Assembly: GCF_954871325.1 (NCBI RefSeq)
Contig: NC_088775.1
Span: 74,005,561 to 74,069,560, forward strand
Reading direction: 5' to 3'
DNA: 64,000 nucleotides
Source of the DNA: Gordionus sp. m RMFG-2023
Lineage: Eukaryota; Nematomorpha; Gordioida; Chordodea; Parachordodidae
Shown here in pieces: positions 22,446 to 33,675 of the stretch. The notes under the pieces are model-generated. The model saw nothing but the letters and a program-made list of their open reading frames with translations, was not told where the DNA came from and searched no databases. The position numbers were made by a program, and so were the translations under genes. Each line of letters begins with the position of its first letter. The stretch's first letter is position 1.

Positions 22446-23703
22446 CTGAGATTACCAAGAATCAAACCTTAGTACGTTCTTTCATGCAAAAAGCTTCTTT
22501 CTTTATGGTGTCCCGGCTCTGGATGTTGGACTGGAATATAATAGCCAGCACCTAACCTAATGTGACAACCTAGGAAGAACTGATATGGAAGTTGAATGAT
22601 AGGTTATGAATTCTATTTTGTGAGACCAATGATGGTTACTTATTATTCTAATCCACGTAAGAAGTATTATAAATTAAAATTTTATGCCAGGATAAAGGCA
22701 AATTTTTAAAATTACTAAAATGTAAAATCATAATGGATAATATTGATATTTTTTGATTTCTTGAATGATGACCAATTGTTGTAAATTAACATAAACCTAA
22801 AGATGAATTCTTAAATATAATTAAAAATATTAAAAATCCTAAAACTTAATTTTAAATATGTTAAAATGTAATTTTTAAATCACATGATTGATTCAAATAA
22901 CCCTTATAAGTAATACATAAAAAGTTTTTGAAAATAAAAGCTTTGAAGACAAAAAGTTATGTAAAAAAACATTCATTTTAGAAAAATATATTTAAATTAT
23001 GTGGTGAATTTTCAAAACTATCTTATGAAGAATTTTTTTTTGAATTAAAATTAGGGTGTGAAATTTAAAATTTTATTTAAAGAGAGGGAAATGTGAATAA
23101 TATATTATTTGCATATTTTAACCTGGGAGATAGAAAATAAACAAAAATTAATTAAACACTAAAACACGAAAAATTAAACGCTTATAAAATATGAAATGCT
23201 AAAAAATGTAAAACGCAAAAAATATAAAACGCTAAAAATATAAAACGCATAAAACGCTAAAAGTATAAAACGCTATGATTAACTTAAAAATAATATAATA
23301 ATTATTATAATTTATCATTCCTTATTCTGGATTAAAATTTTATTCCTTATTACATAAATATCATTCCTTATTACATAAATTATCATTCCTTATTACATAT
23401 TTTATTGTTCCAAAATTCAAAATTTTATTCGTGCATATTCATATATTTGATTTGATCAACTATGCCAAATTATATATTCCGATTTATTCCAAATTCCAAT
23501 ATTCGACTGGATTAATTATGAAATTTGAGAAATGTGAAGGATATCAAGCTAACGATAACGTTCAACGATTTCATCAAACCTACGAGAACATTTGAGACTT
23601 ATGCGCTAACCAAGAAGAAACCGAATACAATCGAAACGGGAAAAACTTCTAGAACAACAAACTCTCTATGACTTCTCCGATGAAATTATCAGAAGAGGGA
23701 GAA

Positions 23704-24030
23704 TGTTGCGTTATTATAATTATATATTTTTGTAATCTAATTTTATTTTTATATTACATTTTATGAATTCAAATTTATCTTTTCAACTTAACTTTTTATT
23801 TTTGTAATTCAACTTATATTACTTATTATTTTGCGTAACCTTATTTATATAACTTTCGGTTTAACTTTACTTTTTTTTTATATTATTTTATTTTTTATAT
23901 TCTAATTTATATTTTATAAAACGTATAAATACCTTAAGAAAAGAAAAAGAAATTAGTCAATAAAGTTAATAAAATATATTTTTACTGACTCGAACCTCGC
24001 ACCATATCGTCACCACCCATATTCTTTGCA
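23704..24030 (+). repeat. 3' LTR of element D
   Basis: Same 327-bp sequence as the 5' LTR with no difference that I could find by eye. Preceded by the purine-rich tract gaagagggagaa and followed by the AACAG target duplicate. Confidence 0.85.
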
Positions 24031-24035
24031 AACAG

Positions 24036-24606
24036 TGTTATTATTTAAATTCTTATTAAACTTTTTAACATTGTTTACATTATTTAAAATGTTATTAGCT
24101 GATTTAACAGTAATACTAACAAATTTTCTACCAATTATAACATTTCATCTAAAGTTATATAAACACTTTGTTTAATTTAGGTTTAATGTTATCGTTTAAG
24201 CTAGATATCCTAAGTTTTTCTTTTATGCGGTCATAATTAGGATGGCCACATAGTTTATTAAGTTTAGACAACCTTAGAGACCAGTTTAAAAATGATTCAT
24301 CAATTCCCTCAGTTGCGCTTAAAAAATTGTTAATATAGTCGTTAATATTTTGATTCGGTATTAAATATAGTTTACTGATAACTTTATTAAAATCCAAAAA
24401 ATCATTGTCCGTGCATAAAGATTTAATTTTATGGTGCACATCATCTGTTAAATTATCAATAATTAAAATTAAGTTAATTTTAGCAGAATCAGATGATGTG
24501 CTGTTCGCAATAATTAAGTGCTCGGTCAATATATATTACTAACATTCCTATTCAATTAGGGAAATTTGTATGGAAGATCTGTAACAGATTTTAATTTATC
24601 GTCCAT
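24036..24606 (-). pseudogene. element C gag N-terminal part
   Basis: From ATG 24606 the first residues (MDDKLKSV) resemble the start of A's Gag (MDEKLTLT), then a stop and shift. The longest open piece (24529-24155) contains EGIDESFLNWSLRLSKLNKL and ISSLNDNIKPKLNK, matching A's capsid-like region (GADESFHTFYFRISKLHKK, CSLNDNIRRKLNK). Cut at its 3' side by insertion D. Confidence 0.75.
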
Positions 24607-25013
24607 AAAACAAATCTTAATTAACGTTTATTAAATTTTATGATAAGACATATTAATTTATAGTTTAGTAAAAATAAGTCAAATGAATAAAATCTTCATC
24701 ATTCAAAATGTAAAATTTTCCATTCATTAATTCATAGTATTTTAGCATATCCTTAAGTTTTTCAAAAGGAAAGTATACAATGTTAGAGTTCGGTATGTAA
24801 TATTACAGATCTTCAACCCCAATGGTCTGATAAAGTAGGTCACACATGTGTCAATAGTAATGTGGATGTTAATTATTTTAAAAGAGAACATTACATTTTA
24901 TTAATAAAAATTTTTGTCCTTTTTTTACCTTTAAATACCGAATTTTTTATGTAATGCAAAATAATTGTAAGACCGATGAGCATTTTTTTCCGGTTCCTCA
25001 CCCGGTGCAACAT

Positions 25014-25241
25014 TGAAATTCAAATATTAAAAAATTTTATTTAAGTTATCTCTAAAATTATATATTTTTTAAGAAATATCGCTGGTATTTATAGATAAAA
25101 ATCTTTTACAATTTGGATAATAAATATTAAAATAGTTTTACCAAAATAAAAATAAGATCTGAATAAAAAATAAGTTTTTTAATAAAAATAATATTATAGG
25201 TAAATTGAATTTTCTTTTAAGATTAAGTTGACTATTTAACA
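25014..25241 (-). repeat. 5' LTR of element C
   Basis: On the minus strand starts TGTTAAATAGTC and ends GAATTTCA, then reads tgttgcaccgggtgagg, a worn primer-binding site similar in shape to those of A and D. 24607-25013 between it and gag is a noncoding leader. Confidence 0.72.
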
Positions 25242-26900
25242 AAATTATAGTTAATAATTGACATAAAATAAAATAATTATAATAGACCAGTTTGGGATAG
25301 GATAAAGAAAATTGGTGCTTGAAAAGTAATTTAAAATATGGAGAATGGTAATTTTTCAGCAAAATGTGATTTATCATAAGTGCCAAAGTTTATTATACTC
25401 ATTGTTGCAGAGCATTATTGTTAAATCATAACTAAATTAAGTAGTGATTGTATGGGCGGAAATGATAATAATATGAGAATGGAATAAATAATATCAACAT
25501 TTTTCATTACAATCTTAGATATTAACTAACAATGTTTTGTGGCAATTAAAAAAACTTAAAATTTGGGTAAAAATGATTCTGAAGCTTATTTTTGATAACA
25601 TGTTTTTTTTACAAAAGCAAAATAATTCAATGTTTTTTTTTTATATTAAGCTGTCTTCCGAATTATTATGAGTTCTAAGATTTTTATTTACATTAAGCTA
25701 TAATAACTAATTATAATCCTATTTTTATCACTATTTGGATTCTTAGGACACATCAATTTTTAAGCTACTTGAAAAAAAACCTAATAATATTTAGATTCAA
25801 ACCTGTCATATTGTACAAACCAAGGAATCTTCCGATTTTAGAAAAAGTCTAGTATATTGTAAATGTTGAAAAATATCATCTTGTATAAAATTAATATATA
25901 TTTAGGTAGAAACTGTGAATTAATATCTGTATTTGAAAGGGTAGTGGATGGGGTTAAGCTAGTGTGAGTATTATATTTTAAAATTTTATTTACACAAAAA
26001 CTATTTTACAATAACAATTTGACAACTTTTTTCAGGCTTGCTAATTTTTTTATCTTGAGTATGGAGACTTTTAGCTTAATATATATTAATTATCAATACT
26101 ACTTATGAATTATGATATATATCTTATGGTGTTTTATTTTAATATATTATTTGTTTTATGACATAGTTCTAGTTTCATGATACTGTGTGTGGATACTTTT
26201 TTTTAAAGCTCAAAAACATTAAATATTGGATCTGATCACGATTCTACAGTTTTAAAAAAATTGGATTGGGCTAATATTTTCAAAAAACCAAAACAAGATT
26301 ATCCTTCATTTTTTATGATTATAAAATAAAGAATATATTTTTATACTTAATTTTTTAAAAAAGAAACAAAAATTCAATTCATTTTTGATAGTAAGGTTAA
26401 AATAAATCAAATTAATTTTTTTATTTTAGTAACAAGAAAAAGATTTCAGCCATAAGTATTGCTGACATTTTAAATAAGATGACATAATTAACTTATGTGG
26501 AATTTAAAAAAAAAATTATTTCAACTTTTTTTGAAATAAATATATGATTTTTATGACATTAGTTCAAAGATAAGATGGTAAATAATAATTAATCTAAATA
26601 TAGGATTGGTCTTGTATGAATAATTGGACCAGTAAAAAATTTGTCAATCCAACCATACTTAATATTTATTTTATTTAAAAATCTATGTGAGATTTGTTCA
26701 CCCACCAGTTTCCTTTACCTATACCCATATATGATTTTACATATCTAGGTGCTCTTATAGGGGAAAAGGGGATTACATTAATATTTTAATCTTAATTATA
26801 AAATTTTTGAATTATAGTCAATATTTAATCTACCTATGCTATTTAAAAAAGTAATGCAGTAATAGCCATTACTATAAAAAATGAATATACCAGACAATGT
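25242..26900. other. stretch without a recognisable gene
   Basis: AT-rich sequence with no long frame. A GT...AG pair near 25975-26036 could bound a short intron, but the flanking frames are too short to support a gene. Confidence 0.4.
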
Positions 26901-26929
26901 CAGCTTTAATTGGCCATATTTACTTAAAA

Positions 26930-27349
26930 TGAAATACAGATTAACATCAATTAATAGCTACCCAAGTTAGTGTGGAAAGATGCTTTTCAACAATTAATAC
27001 TATCTCTTTATAGATGTAATTTGAGTGAGACGAATCTTAAAAATATATTAATTGTGTGGCCTAATAAAAATTTTTTAAGTAAATAAAGTTAAATATTGTT
27101 CATATTATAATTAATCATTGATATTTTGTATTATTTATAATTTAAATATTATTTTATAAGCTGCAATTAATAAAAATGAAGTTTTATGTGTGTTTTTTAT
27201 TTTAATGATAAAAAAAAACCTCCCTATACATAATTCGAATGTAGATTTGAATACAAAAATGTTCAAACCGGGTTTTAGAGGTTCGAACCTAACCTGAACC
27301 GTCATTTTTATCCGAAACTGAACCGATATTTGTTTTGGTTTGGATCTCT
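26930..27349 (+). pseudogene. hAT transposase C-terminus and right terminus (H1)
   Basis: LIATQVSVERCFSTINTISL (about 26955-27015) matches the hAT dimerisation signature (S-V-x-x-E-R-x-F-S), followed after stops by a trace of N-L-S-E-T-N-L-K-N-I-L. The element ends in ggtttggatctctg at 27349, a hAT-type inverted-repeat end matching gcggttcgg...tttggatccctg at 29705. The left end was not found. Confidence 0.6.
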
Positions 27350-28020
27350 GATATATTTCATATATATCTTTAAGTATTTTTTTGTCACTTAGATATTTTT
27401 AAATATTATTATTTTACTAGAAAAATAATCAAAGTTTTGGCTACCAATATAATCTTGGTATTCTATAAAATTTTTAGCTTTTGCATAGATTTAATATTCT
27501 CTAATAAAATTAGTAATTTTGCAATGTTTAATCCTGCCTTAATTTGGTAAATTCAAATCGAACTCTCTCTAAAACTATCCTAATATCCTAAAGAATTTAG
27601 ATGCGACTAAAAACCGTAGACCTCGGAATATTGTTGTCATACTACCAGCAAATTCAAAGATTTTGGATTTATTATAATAAAATTACCTTCACATTAAACG
27701 CCTATTATGTGATCTCTAAATATCTTCCAAAAAAAATTTGGATGTTAATATGGGCTTTTGGAAAATTTCATATGGCAAGAGGGTGTTGCACTGCTAGTGC
27801 TAAGTTCGATTTAATAATTAGTTGTATGTCGAAATGGCTGTATATGTAATTTCTTGGACGTGGTTAAGATATACATGTCAAGATCAAGGCAGCGTATATA
27901 GAAATCGTTTAATAAAATTTTGTAATTATTTAATTAATACGACGTTCATATTAGCTTCCCAAAAAAACGCATTTGTGATAATAAGAATGCATCCCTTAAT
28001 ACGTTTTTACCGATATCGAC
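27350..28020. other. upstream region of the MYDGF-like gene
   Basis: Two adjacent plus-strand frames (27601-27849, 27822-28070) are open, but their composition and lack of motif make them doubtful. This stretch presumably contains the promoter of the gene starting at 28021. No TATA box or other site could be assigned with confidence. Confidence 0.35.
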
Positions 28021-28678
28021 ATGAATGTGATAAAATGTTTTTATATTCTTTCTTTTATTATTATGTCTGACGCAGCTCTTGAGCAAAATGAAATACAAAT
28101 AAAACCAGGGAAAAATTTGTATTCGATTTCATTAGATGTATCTATTATATATATATTTAAATAATATTTGTATTTTAGAACATTGAATGTGTTTTTGAAG
28201 CTAATGTTCAAGGTGGAACTGGGGAGGTTTTTAACTATAATTTACTACATAAAAATTTATTTTAGAAATGGTATATTAAAATTGGAATAAATGATAAGGA
28301 AACGGTTTGTCAGATAAACAGGAATAGTGAAACTTATCTTGTGTTTCAAAATTTTAAACTAAAAATGAATGGAAAAACTCCTGATAATGCAATGCTTATG
28401 GTAATTTAGATTATTTATATGGTTAATATTTTTGACTTAAAAGCACAAAGGTCTAGTCCTAGATGGCCAATTTATATTTTCTAAACAAGATGGATCAGGT
28501 AATGTTTCCATTTATAAAATTTATAGTCAATATTAAATAATCATTCTAAAATATTTTATTTTAATATTAAAATTTTTTCTTAAAAAATCAATATTTAGTT
28601 AAAGAAAGTCCGATATTTAAATCTAGATTGACAACAATTGTGTTAGGTGCTCTAAAAGAAAATAAAAATGAATTATAG
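28021..28678 (+). CDS. MYDGF-like (UPF0556) secreted/ER protein, five exons
   Basis: Exons 28021-28137, 28179-28226, 28266-28400, 28444-28498 and 28599-28678, separated by GT-AG introns of 41, 39, 43 and 100 nt, encode 144 aa. The start ATG 28021 gives a hydrophobic N-terminus (MNVIKCFYILSFIIMSDA), a likely signal peptide; a downstream ATG at 28062 would lose it. The mature part follows the myeloid-derived growth factor family: KPGKNLYS, NIECVFEANVQGGTGE then KWYIKIG, CQINRNSETYLVFQNFK, NAMLM, and FKSRLTTIVLGAL. It ends KNEL, a KDEL-like ER-retrieval signal; human MYDGF ends RTEL. All exon joins are in frame with no stop. Known family members are secreted or ER-resident small beta-rich proteins. 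It is the only convincing host gene here. Confidence 0.8.
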
Positions 28679-28880
28679 ACTTTAAAAGTTTGTTCTAATT
28701 TATTGATTGTATTTGGTTTGATATATAAATAAATTGGTTTTGGATAAATCTCGTAACCACAAGAGAGATTCTTTTGGGGAATAAATAATATTCTTTTAGA
28801 TATTAAAAATTATTATTTATTATATTCAATTATATATATAAATTGATGCATTGATTGATTTTATAATTATGGTTTTGCAT
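28679..28880. other. 3' flank of the MYDGF-like gene
   Basis: AT-rich, with AATAAA-type words within about 50-60 bp of the stop codon (near 28727), which could act as a polyadenylation signal. Nothing else visible. Confidence 0.35.
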
Positions 28881-28889
28881 GATATCAAA

Positions 28890-29706
28890 CAATTTACATA
28901 ATTCTGACATCGATTACTCTGATTTCTCTAATAGTTTAAAATATTCAAAGTTTTATTTAATCTAGGTTCTTTAGAAAAATTAACTATAATATTTATTTCT
29001 TTGATTATATTTTACCAAATACTTAAGGCTTATTCTGCAACATTAGATTGAATATTTTAAGAATTAATTTTAATTTTACCTACAGCTTCTAATAAGGAAA
29101 GAATTTTTTTAAAACCGCTATCATCGATTGAATGGTCTGCCATTAAAAGTGACCAACTCAGTACAAGCATCGATTATTATTATTTTTATTTAGTTTTACT
29201 GATATTGTTTGTTCTTTTAATGCTTCTGCTATCGTCTGTTGGCTTGATGTCATCTTAAACTTTTTATTTTATTAGGCTTTTGTTGTGATATTTTGTTAAT
29301 TTTATCGAATTCTAGATGGTGGTTTTTTTGTGATGCTCAAGATTTATGATGGCCTTTCATATTTATTTAACAATCAGTAATATTACATTTTGATGTGTCA
29401 TTTATAATGCTATATATAAATAATTTATATATTGGATTTAATTTTTTCTAGGCATTATAATTTATAAGCTTAAAATATTTAAAAAATGCTGTAAAATGGC
29501 AATATACTATAATCTTTAAAACAATTCAAATATAATTAAAATTTTTGCAATATACTAGTAATAACTTACTCATTATTTTATAGGCATAAAATCATGAGGC
29601 TCGAATTGGTTCAGAGGCATTTTAGCGGTACGGTTTAGGTTTGGCTAGAAATTATTTTAGAGGTTTAATACCAGTTTTAGCAGTTTAATGGTTCGGTTTG
29701 GATCCC
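28890..29706 (-). pseudogene. hAT transposase N-terminal part with BED zinc finger and 5' terminus (H2)
   Basis: On the minus strand the element starts cagggatccaaaccgaacc at 29705. A BED-type zinc finger follows at about 29390-29310 (C-x2-C pattern in CNITDC and histidines in KNHHLEFDKI). Further on, CTELVTFNGRPFN and a shifted DSGFKKIL match the segment after the zinc finger in hAT transposases. It is broken by stops and loses similarity near 28900. Its terminus resembles that of H1, so H1 and H2 may belong to one family on either side of the MYDGF-like gene. Confidence 0.6.
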
Positions 29707-30337
29707 TGAAATATACACATATAAATTTTTATTTATAACATTTTACAAATAGGTTTATCCCCAGCTTCGAGATTTTACAAATTTGGGGGCCTCCTTAGTA
29801 AAGAAAAATTATTTTTTAAAAAAATTGGCATAAAAAATGTTTTAATAAGAAAAATTTTTTTTAAAAAATAGTATGAAATCTAAATATGTTTTAAAACAAA
29901 ATTTTTAAAAATATTATTAACTTTAATAAAAATTTTTAATTATCTGGTGGAATTATAAGCACTATAAAAAAATCATTTATTCATTTAAAAATAAAACCAT
30001 TTATTGTCTTAAAATAAATAGCCGCGAAATTTATTTATAGTTTTTATATAAAAAACACAAAATTATTATAAATATAAACATTTATTGAATGGGCAGAAAT
30101 GAAAATAATAAATAACACAAACAAAACCAAGCCTCCTAAAAATAATTATATTAATATAAAATATATATGTTTTTGTATGATTTATATTAAAAACCTTTTT
30201 TATTCATTTTTCTTGAGTTAAAATGAAATTAACTAATAACCCAGAACTAAGTATAAATATTAAGAAAATTTATAATGCCCCCACCCCATCCCAACTAAAA
30301 TCAATTATATTTTTTACATATAATTCAATGTAAATGT
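29707..30337. other. stretch without a gene
   Basis: AT-rich. A short GC-richer patch near 29755-29800 (gtttatccccagcttcgag, gggggcctcc) looks like a worn repeat end. No coding signal. Confidence 0.4.
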
Positions 30338-31170
30338 CAGTAGCGTCACTGGGGGCTAGGGCACAGGCTATAGCCCCCTGAAATTTGAATAGCCCCCTTA
30401 AGCGAAAATTTTTTTTTCTTAATGGCTCCCTAATTTCTCTCAGAACTAAAAATAAATTTTTTGATAGCCCTCTGAACGATTTTTTTATAATTTTATTAAG
30501 TATTATATATAATGATTTGATTTTATTATTTAAAAATTACCCACACTATCTAAGTTTTATTATTTGAGTGCTATTTTAATTATTAGATTCTGTCTGAATT
30601 ATTAAATAAGTGTAATTTTATTTATTAGATTAGATTATAATACATAAAATTATATTTTCGCTATGTCAGCTTGTAATCAAATTCTGTTTTAAAAATGGAA
30701 TATCAATATCACTCATATTGTCTAAATATTAATTTAGCATTATTTTTATTATTTAAATTATTTTATAACCCTAATGAAATAATTATGATCATTTATTAAT
30801 TGAAGATTAACAAATATTGTAATTAGCCGAGTTCAAAATTACTAATCAACTATATTATTCATTTTTAATGCTTCTTCCTAAAAATATTTTCAAGGTCCAA
30901 ATATAAGAGATTTCTTTATATAAAGTTAGACATAAAGTTGATAATCCTCTATTATATAAAATTAGTTATAAAATATTAGGTAAAATACCACTTTTAAAAA
31001 CGTATTTGACATTTATAAAATATATTACAGTTAATAATTTAAAATTTTACTAATAAATGCTTTTCATAATAAATATAAGTAACAATTCACATTTAATTCT
31101 TTAACGCCATCTATCTATTTAAAAATATTATTAAAAATTAAGCATCTTATTATTTATCCCACAATGGATG
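30338..31170. repeat. E-family element copy, partial
   Basis: The left edge cagtagcgtcactgggggc followed by repeated tagccccct blocks looks like a related but different terminus. From about 30900 to 31170 the sequence follows element E (18040-18310): ctattatat-aaattagtt, aaaatattaggtaaaat, acagttaataattta and tatcccacaatg. The right end is not recognisable. 31171-31443 shows nothing else. Confidence 0.5.
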
Positions 31171-31859
31171 TAATCTTGGTAGATTCTTTTTCCTTCTCCT
31201 ATTTTACGTATTTTTAGGAAAGCTATTTTTTTCTTCTTTGAAAAACAGTTTTGAGTTAAATTTTTAATACGAGTATATTTATTATTGCAAACTACTAAAT
31301 GTTTCATTTCTGATATGGCATCCTTGTGTAAATAACTCAAGGCTTCAATATATTTGCATAATTATTTCTTCTATAGATTTTTAGTTTTGTTGCTTCATCA
31401 ATTTATATTACAATAAATTCTGATAAGAGTTTGCATAGTGAGTGTCATGGCCAGAGTTGCCATGTCTCCCTCCATCAGCGGGAGACTAGCAATTTTTTAG
31501 TTTACACGCAGACCTCTCCAGCAAAACTACCGCAATTGGAAATCTCCCACAAAAATATACCGCAATTTTTTTTTTTAGTATTAACTTTTTTAATAAAATA
31601 ATAATTTTGAGAGATTAATTGATTATTTTAATATTTTTTAAATAAATTTTAAATATTTATTCGAAAAATATGTCTAGTCTGTAAATTTCTTTCTATCCTG
31701 TTTTATTGTATCAAATAATAATTCAACACCCTTTCATTCATATAAGTCAGTACAGGGGAGTATCAACATCGATTGCAATACAAAAATATTCTCAAAAATA
31801 ATAAATAATACAGATGCAACTACATTTGTGGAAATTGTATTCATCTATCATGTAGTTTA

Positions 31860-32396
31860 ACATTCACAGAGCTATATCATCACAATGTTGATCGAATCTT
31901 TTTCTCATGATACTTAACGACTCAAATATAAGTACAAACCTTACTTGTGGCAGAACAAAAATGAGCAAGGCTATCACAAGTGTTTTAGTACCTGAATCTT
32001 AGAGGTCAATTCTAGACGATTTGAAAGATGGGCATCCATATGCGATTCTAACAGATGTATCTAATAAGGGAAATTAAAACATTTCCCTCTATCCTTCGCT
32101 ATTTCAACAAGTATAAGAACATTTCAATAAAACAGTTAATAAATTTTCCTTGGATAGTAAAAAATTCAACAATGTAGCTAGCCACATAATGGTAATAGCT
32201 GATTCAGGGTTATCAATGATTTGCATGTATGCTTTCTACGCTGATAATGCCTCTGTAAATTTTTGGCAAACCAAAGTTACCAAATTGAGGCAGCACAATA
32301 ATGAATTAATATCAATTGGCTGTATATGCATGTACATGTACTACATAATTCTTGCAAGAAGGCAATGAATACTATCTGTTGATGTCGAAATAATTG
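31860..32396 (+). pseudogene. hAT transposase, N-terminal half (left arm)
   Basis: Plus-strand translation gives NISTNLTCGRTKMSKAI and then DLKDGHPYAILTDVSNKGN, the start of the RNase H-like catalytic fold with its first Asp. Next comes YADNASVNFWQTKVTKLRQ with the second Asp, and NNELISIGCIC. These motifs follow the order of a ZBED-related hAT family. Stops and small shifts are present. Element A interrupts it at 32397 and the protein continues at 46163. Confidence 0.72.
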
Positions 32397-32599
32397 TGTT
32401 GATTAGTCTTATTTGAATATTATTTATTTTTAAAATATATTAACGTTATATCATTTGAATATCTTATATTATTTAAGTTGATTGTTTAATATTTTTCAAT
32501 TAACTTTTATATATATATACTGATATATTTTTAGTTCTTTTAGACATAGAATAATAATAAAATATTTTAAAAAATAATTAATTTGAATAGCTTATTTCA
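32397..32599 (+). repeat. 5' LTR of element A
   Basis: Starts TGTTGATTAGTC, ends GCTTATTTCA; 203 bp, about 98.5% identical to the 3' copy by eye. Short and AT-rich, with atatatatatactgatata near the middle. Confidence 0.9.
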
Positions 32600-32619
32600 T
32601 GGTGCCCCGGTTACGGTGG
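32600..32619 (+). promoter_or_regulatory. primer-binding site of element A
   Basis: TGGTGCCCCGGTTACGGTGG directly follows the 5' LTR and begins with TGG, as expected for pairing with a tRNA 3' CCA end. Nearly the same start is found in D (22155) and a worn form in C. I could not match it to a tRNA from memory. Confidence 0.7.
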
Positions 32620-32886
32620 TACGTTTTTTGTATTTCTTTTTTTAAAAAAAAAGTATATAATAAAAGTTTAAAAAATTAAAATATATCCTTACCTTTTTGT
32701 AAAAATAAAAAGTAAAGGAATTACTTATCAAATTCATCGTTCGATATTGGAGATGATAAAAGGACAAATAAAATTTTTTGACTTTTCTTTTCGATAGTCA
32801 AAATTTTATCCAAATTTACAAAATTATAAAAGGTAAAAAAAAAAAAATAATAAAATAAAATATATATATATAAATAAAAGAATAAT

Positions 32887-33204
32887 ATGATAAAAAATAG
32901 TTTTTCATCAAAATCTTTCAATTTCTACGTTAGGATGTTTTGTTTCAAAGCTTTTAACATACCGCACTGCATAATTATTGATAAGATGTTGAGGGAAATG
33001 GGAGGATGCAGTAGATTCTCTTATGTCCGAAATAACAGGACGAATGAAATTCACTTTTACTTTAAAACCCTCCGAGAGATGATCAATACTTATATGTCTC
33101 TTAATGGAAAGCCTTACGTTTTTGATGAAAATAAATTCATTTTTATATTTTGTGCAATTACGGAATATTAGAAAATAAATGTTAAATCTTAAATATCTTT
33201 GCAA
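32887..33204. other. segment open on both strands in the leader of A
   Basis: A plus frame (32887-33171, 94 codons) and a minus frame (33204-32908, 98 codons) overlap here, in a leader that is otherwise closed and AT-rich. Local GC content is higher than its surroundings. The minus frame (ISIDHLSEGFKVKVNFIRP, then YAVRYVKSFETKHPNVEIERF without its last residues in any known domain) has a protein-like composition. I recognise no family. It could be a fragment captured from a host gene. Confidence 0.35.
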
Positions 33205-33412
33205 ACATTATAAGCTTTATATATTTGACATACTACATTTATAGGGTATAGAAAATTTTCCCTATGTTACGTTATTAAATAAAAATTTACGCGATGCTTA
33301 ACAGACAGTCTATAGAATATTAATAAAAATTTTTTAATTTTCCTTCATAACTTAAAGTAGTATGAAATTCTTTGTGACGAGTCAAGTCTAGATATTTATA
33401 GATAATTCAAAT

Positions 33413-33605
33413 TAAAACTTAGTGGACTAAATCCTCTTTATAAATTAGAATTAAATTTTTCACAGACAAATTATATTGAAACTTAGTGGACTAAAACCTC
33501 TTTACGAATTTGAATTAAAATTTTTATAGACAAACTATTGAAACTTAGTGGACCACATTCTCTTGATTAAAATTATAAATTTTAGACAACTTAAATTTGA
33601 TTTTA
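33413..33605 (+). repeat. tandem repeat of about 62 bp in the leader of A
   Basis: Three to four diverged copies of a unit with gaaacttagtggactaaa, cctctttacgaatt and ttaaaatttttatagac. It lies between the primer-binding site and gag, as do the arrays in B and D. Confidence 0.7.
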
Positions 33606-33675
33606 ATGGACTACAATGTTTTGCTTTTACGATTTTAAAAATTGAAAGTTTACTTTATTTAAATAAAATTTTATC

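Larger units (their letters stand above)
21828..24030 (+). mobile_element. element D, non-autonomous LTR retroelement with apparently identical LTRs
   Basis: LTRs of 327 bp each (21828-22154, 23704-24030) look identical by eye. Target duplicates are AACAG (21823-21827 and 24031-24035). A primer-binding-site candidate starts immediately after the 5' LTR. There is no protein-coding frame in 1.55 kb of interior. The last 550 bp of interior closely match 45326-45959, the region before the 3' LTR of element A, including the purine tract gaagagggagaa. Identical LTRs imply very recent movement, which must have used proteins from elsewhere, most simply an A-type element. Confidence 0.88.
15968..25241 (-). 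mobile_element. Ty3/gypsy element C, decayed, minus strand, carrying three nested insertions
   Basis: Bounded by related LTRs (15968-16213 and 25014-25241). Minus-strand coding order is gag (24606 leftwards), protease, RNase H, integrase (to about 16850). Proteins match element A closely enough to be the same family, for example SLNDNIKPKLNK in gag and GGYDFNIKYKAGKYNVV in RNase H. The reverse transcriptase core is missing: protease and a short linker run straight into RNase H. Split by D (21828-24030), F (19405-21002) and E (17892-18940). No clear 5-bp target duplication. Confidence 0.8.

Noticed and set aside
27601-28070. Two adjacent 82-codon plus-strand frames upstream of the MYDGF-like gene
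   Set aside because: No motif, no convincing splice extension, and the second overlaps the start of the MYDGF-like gene in another frame.
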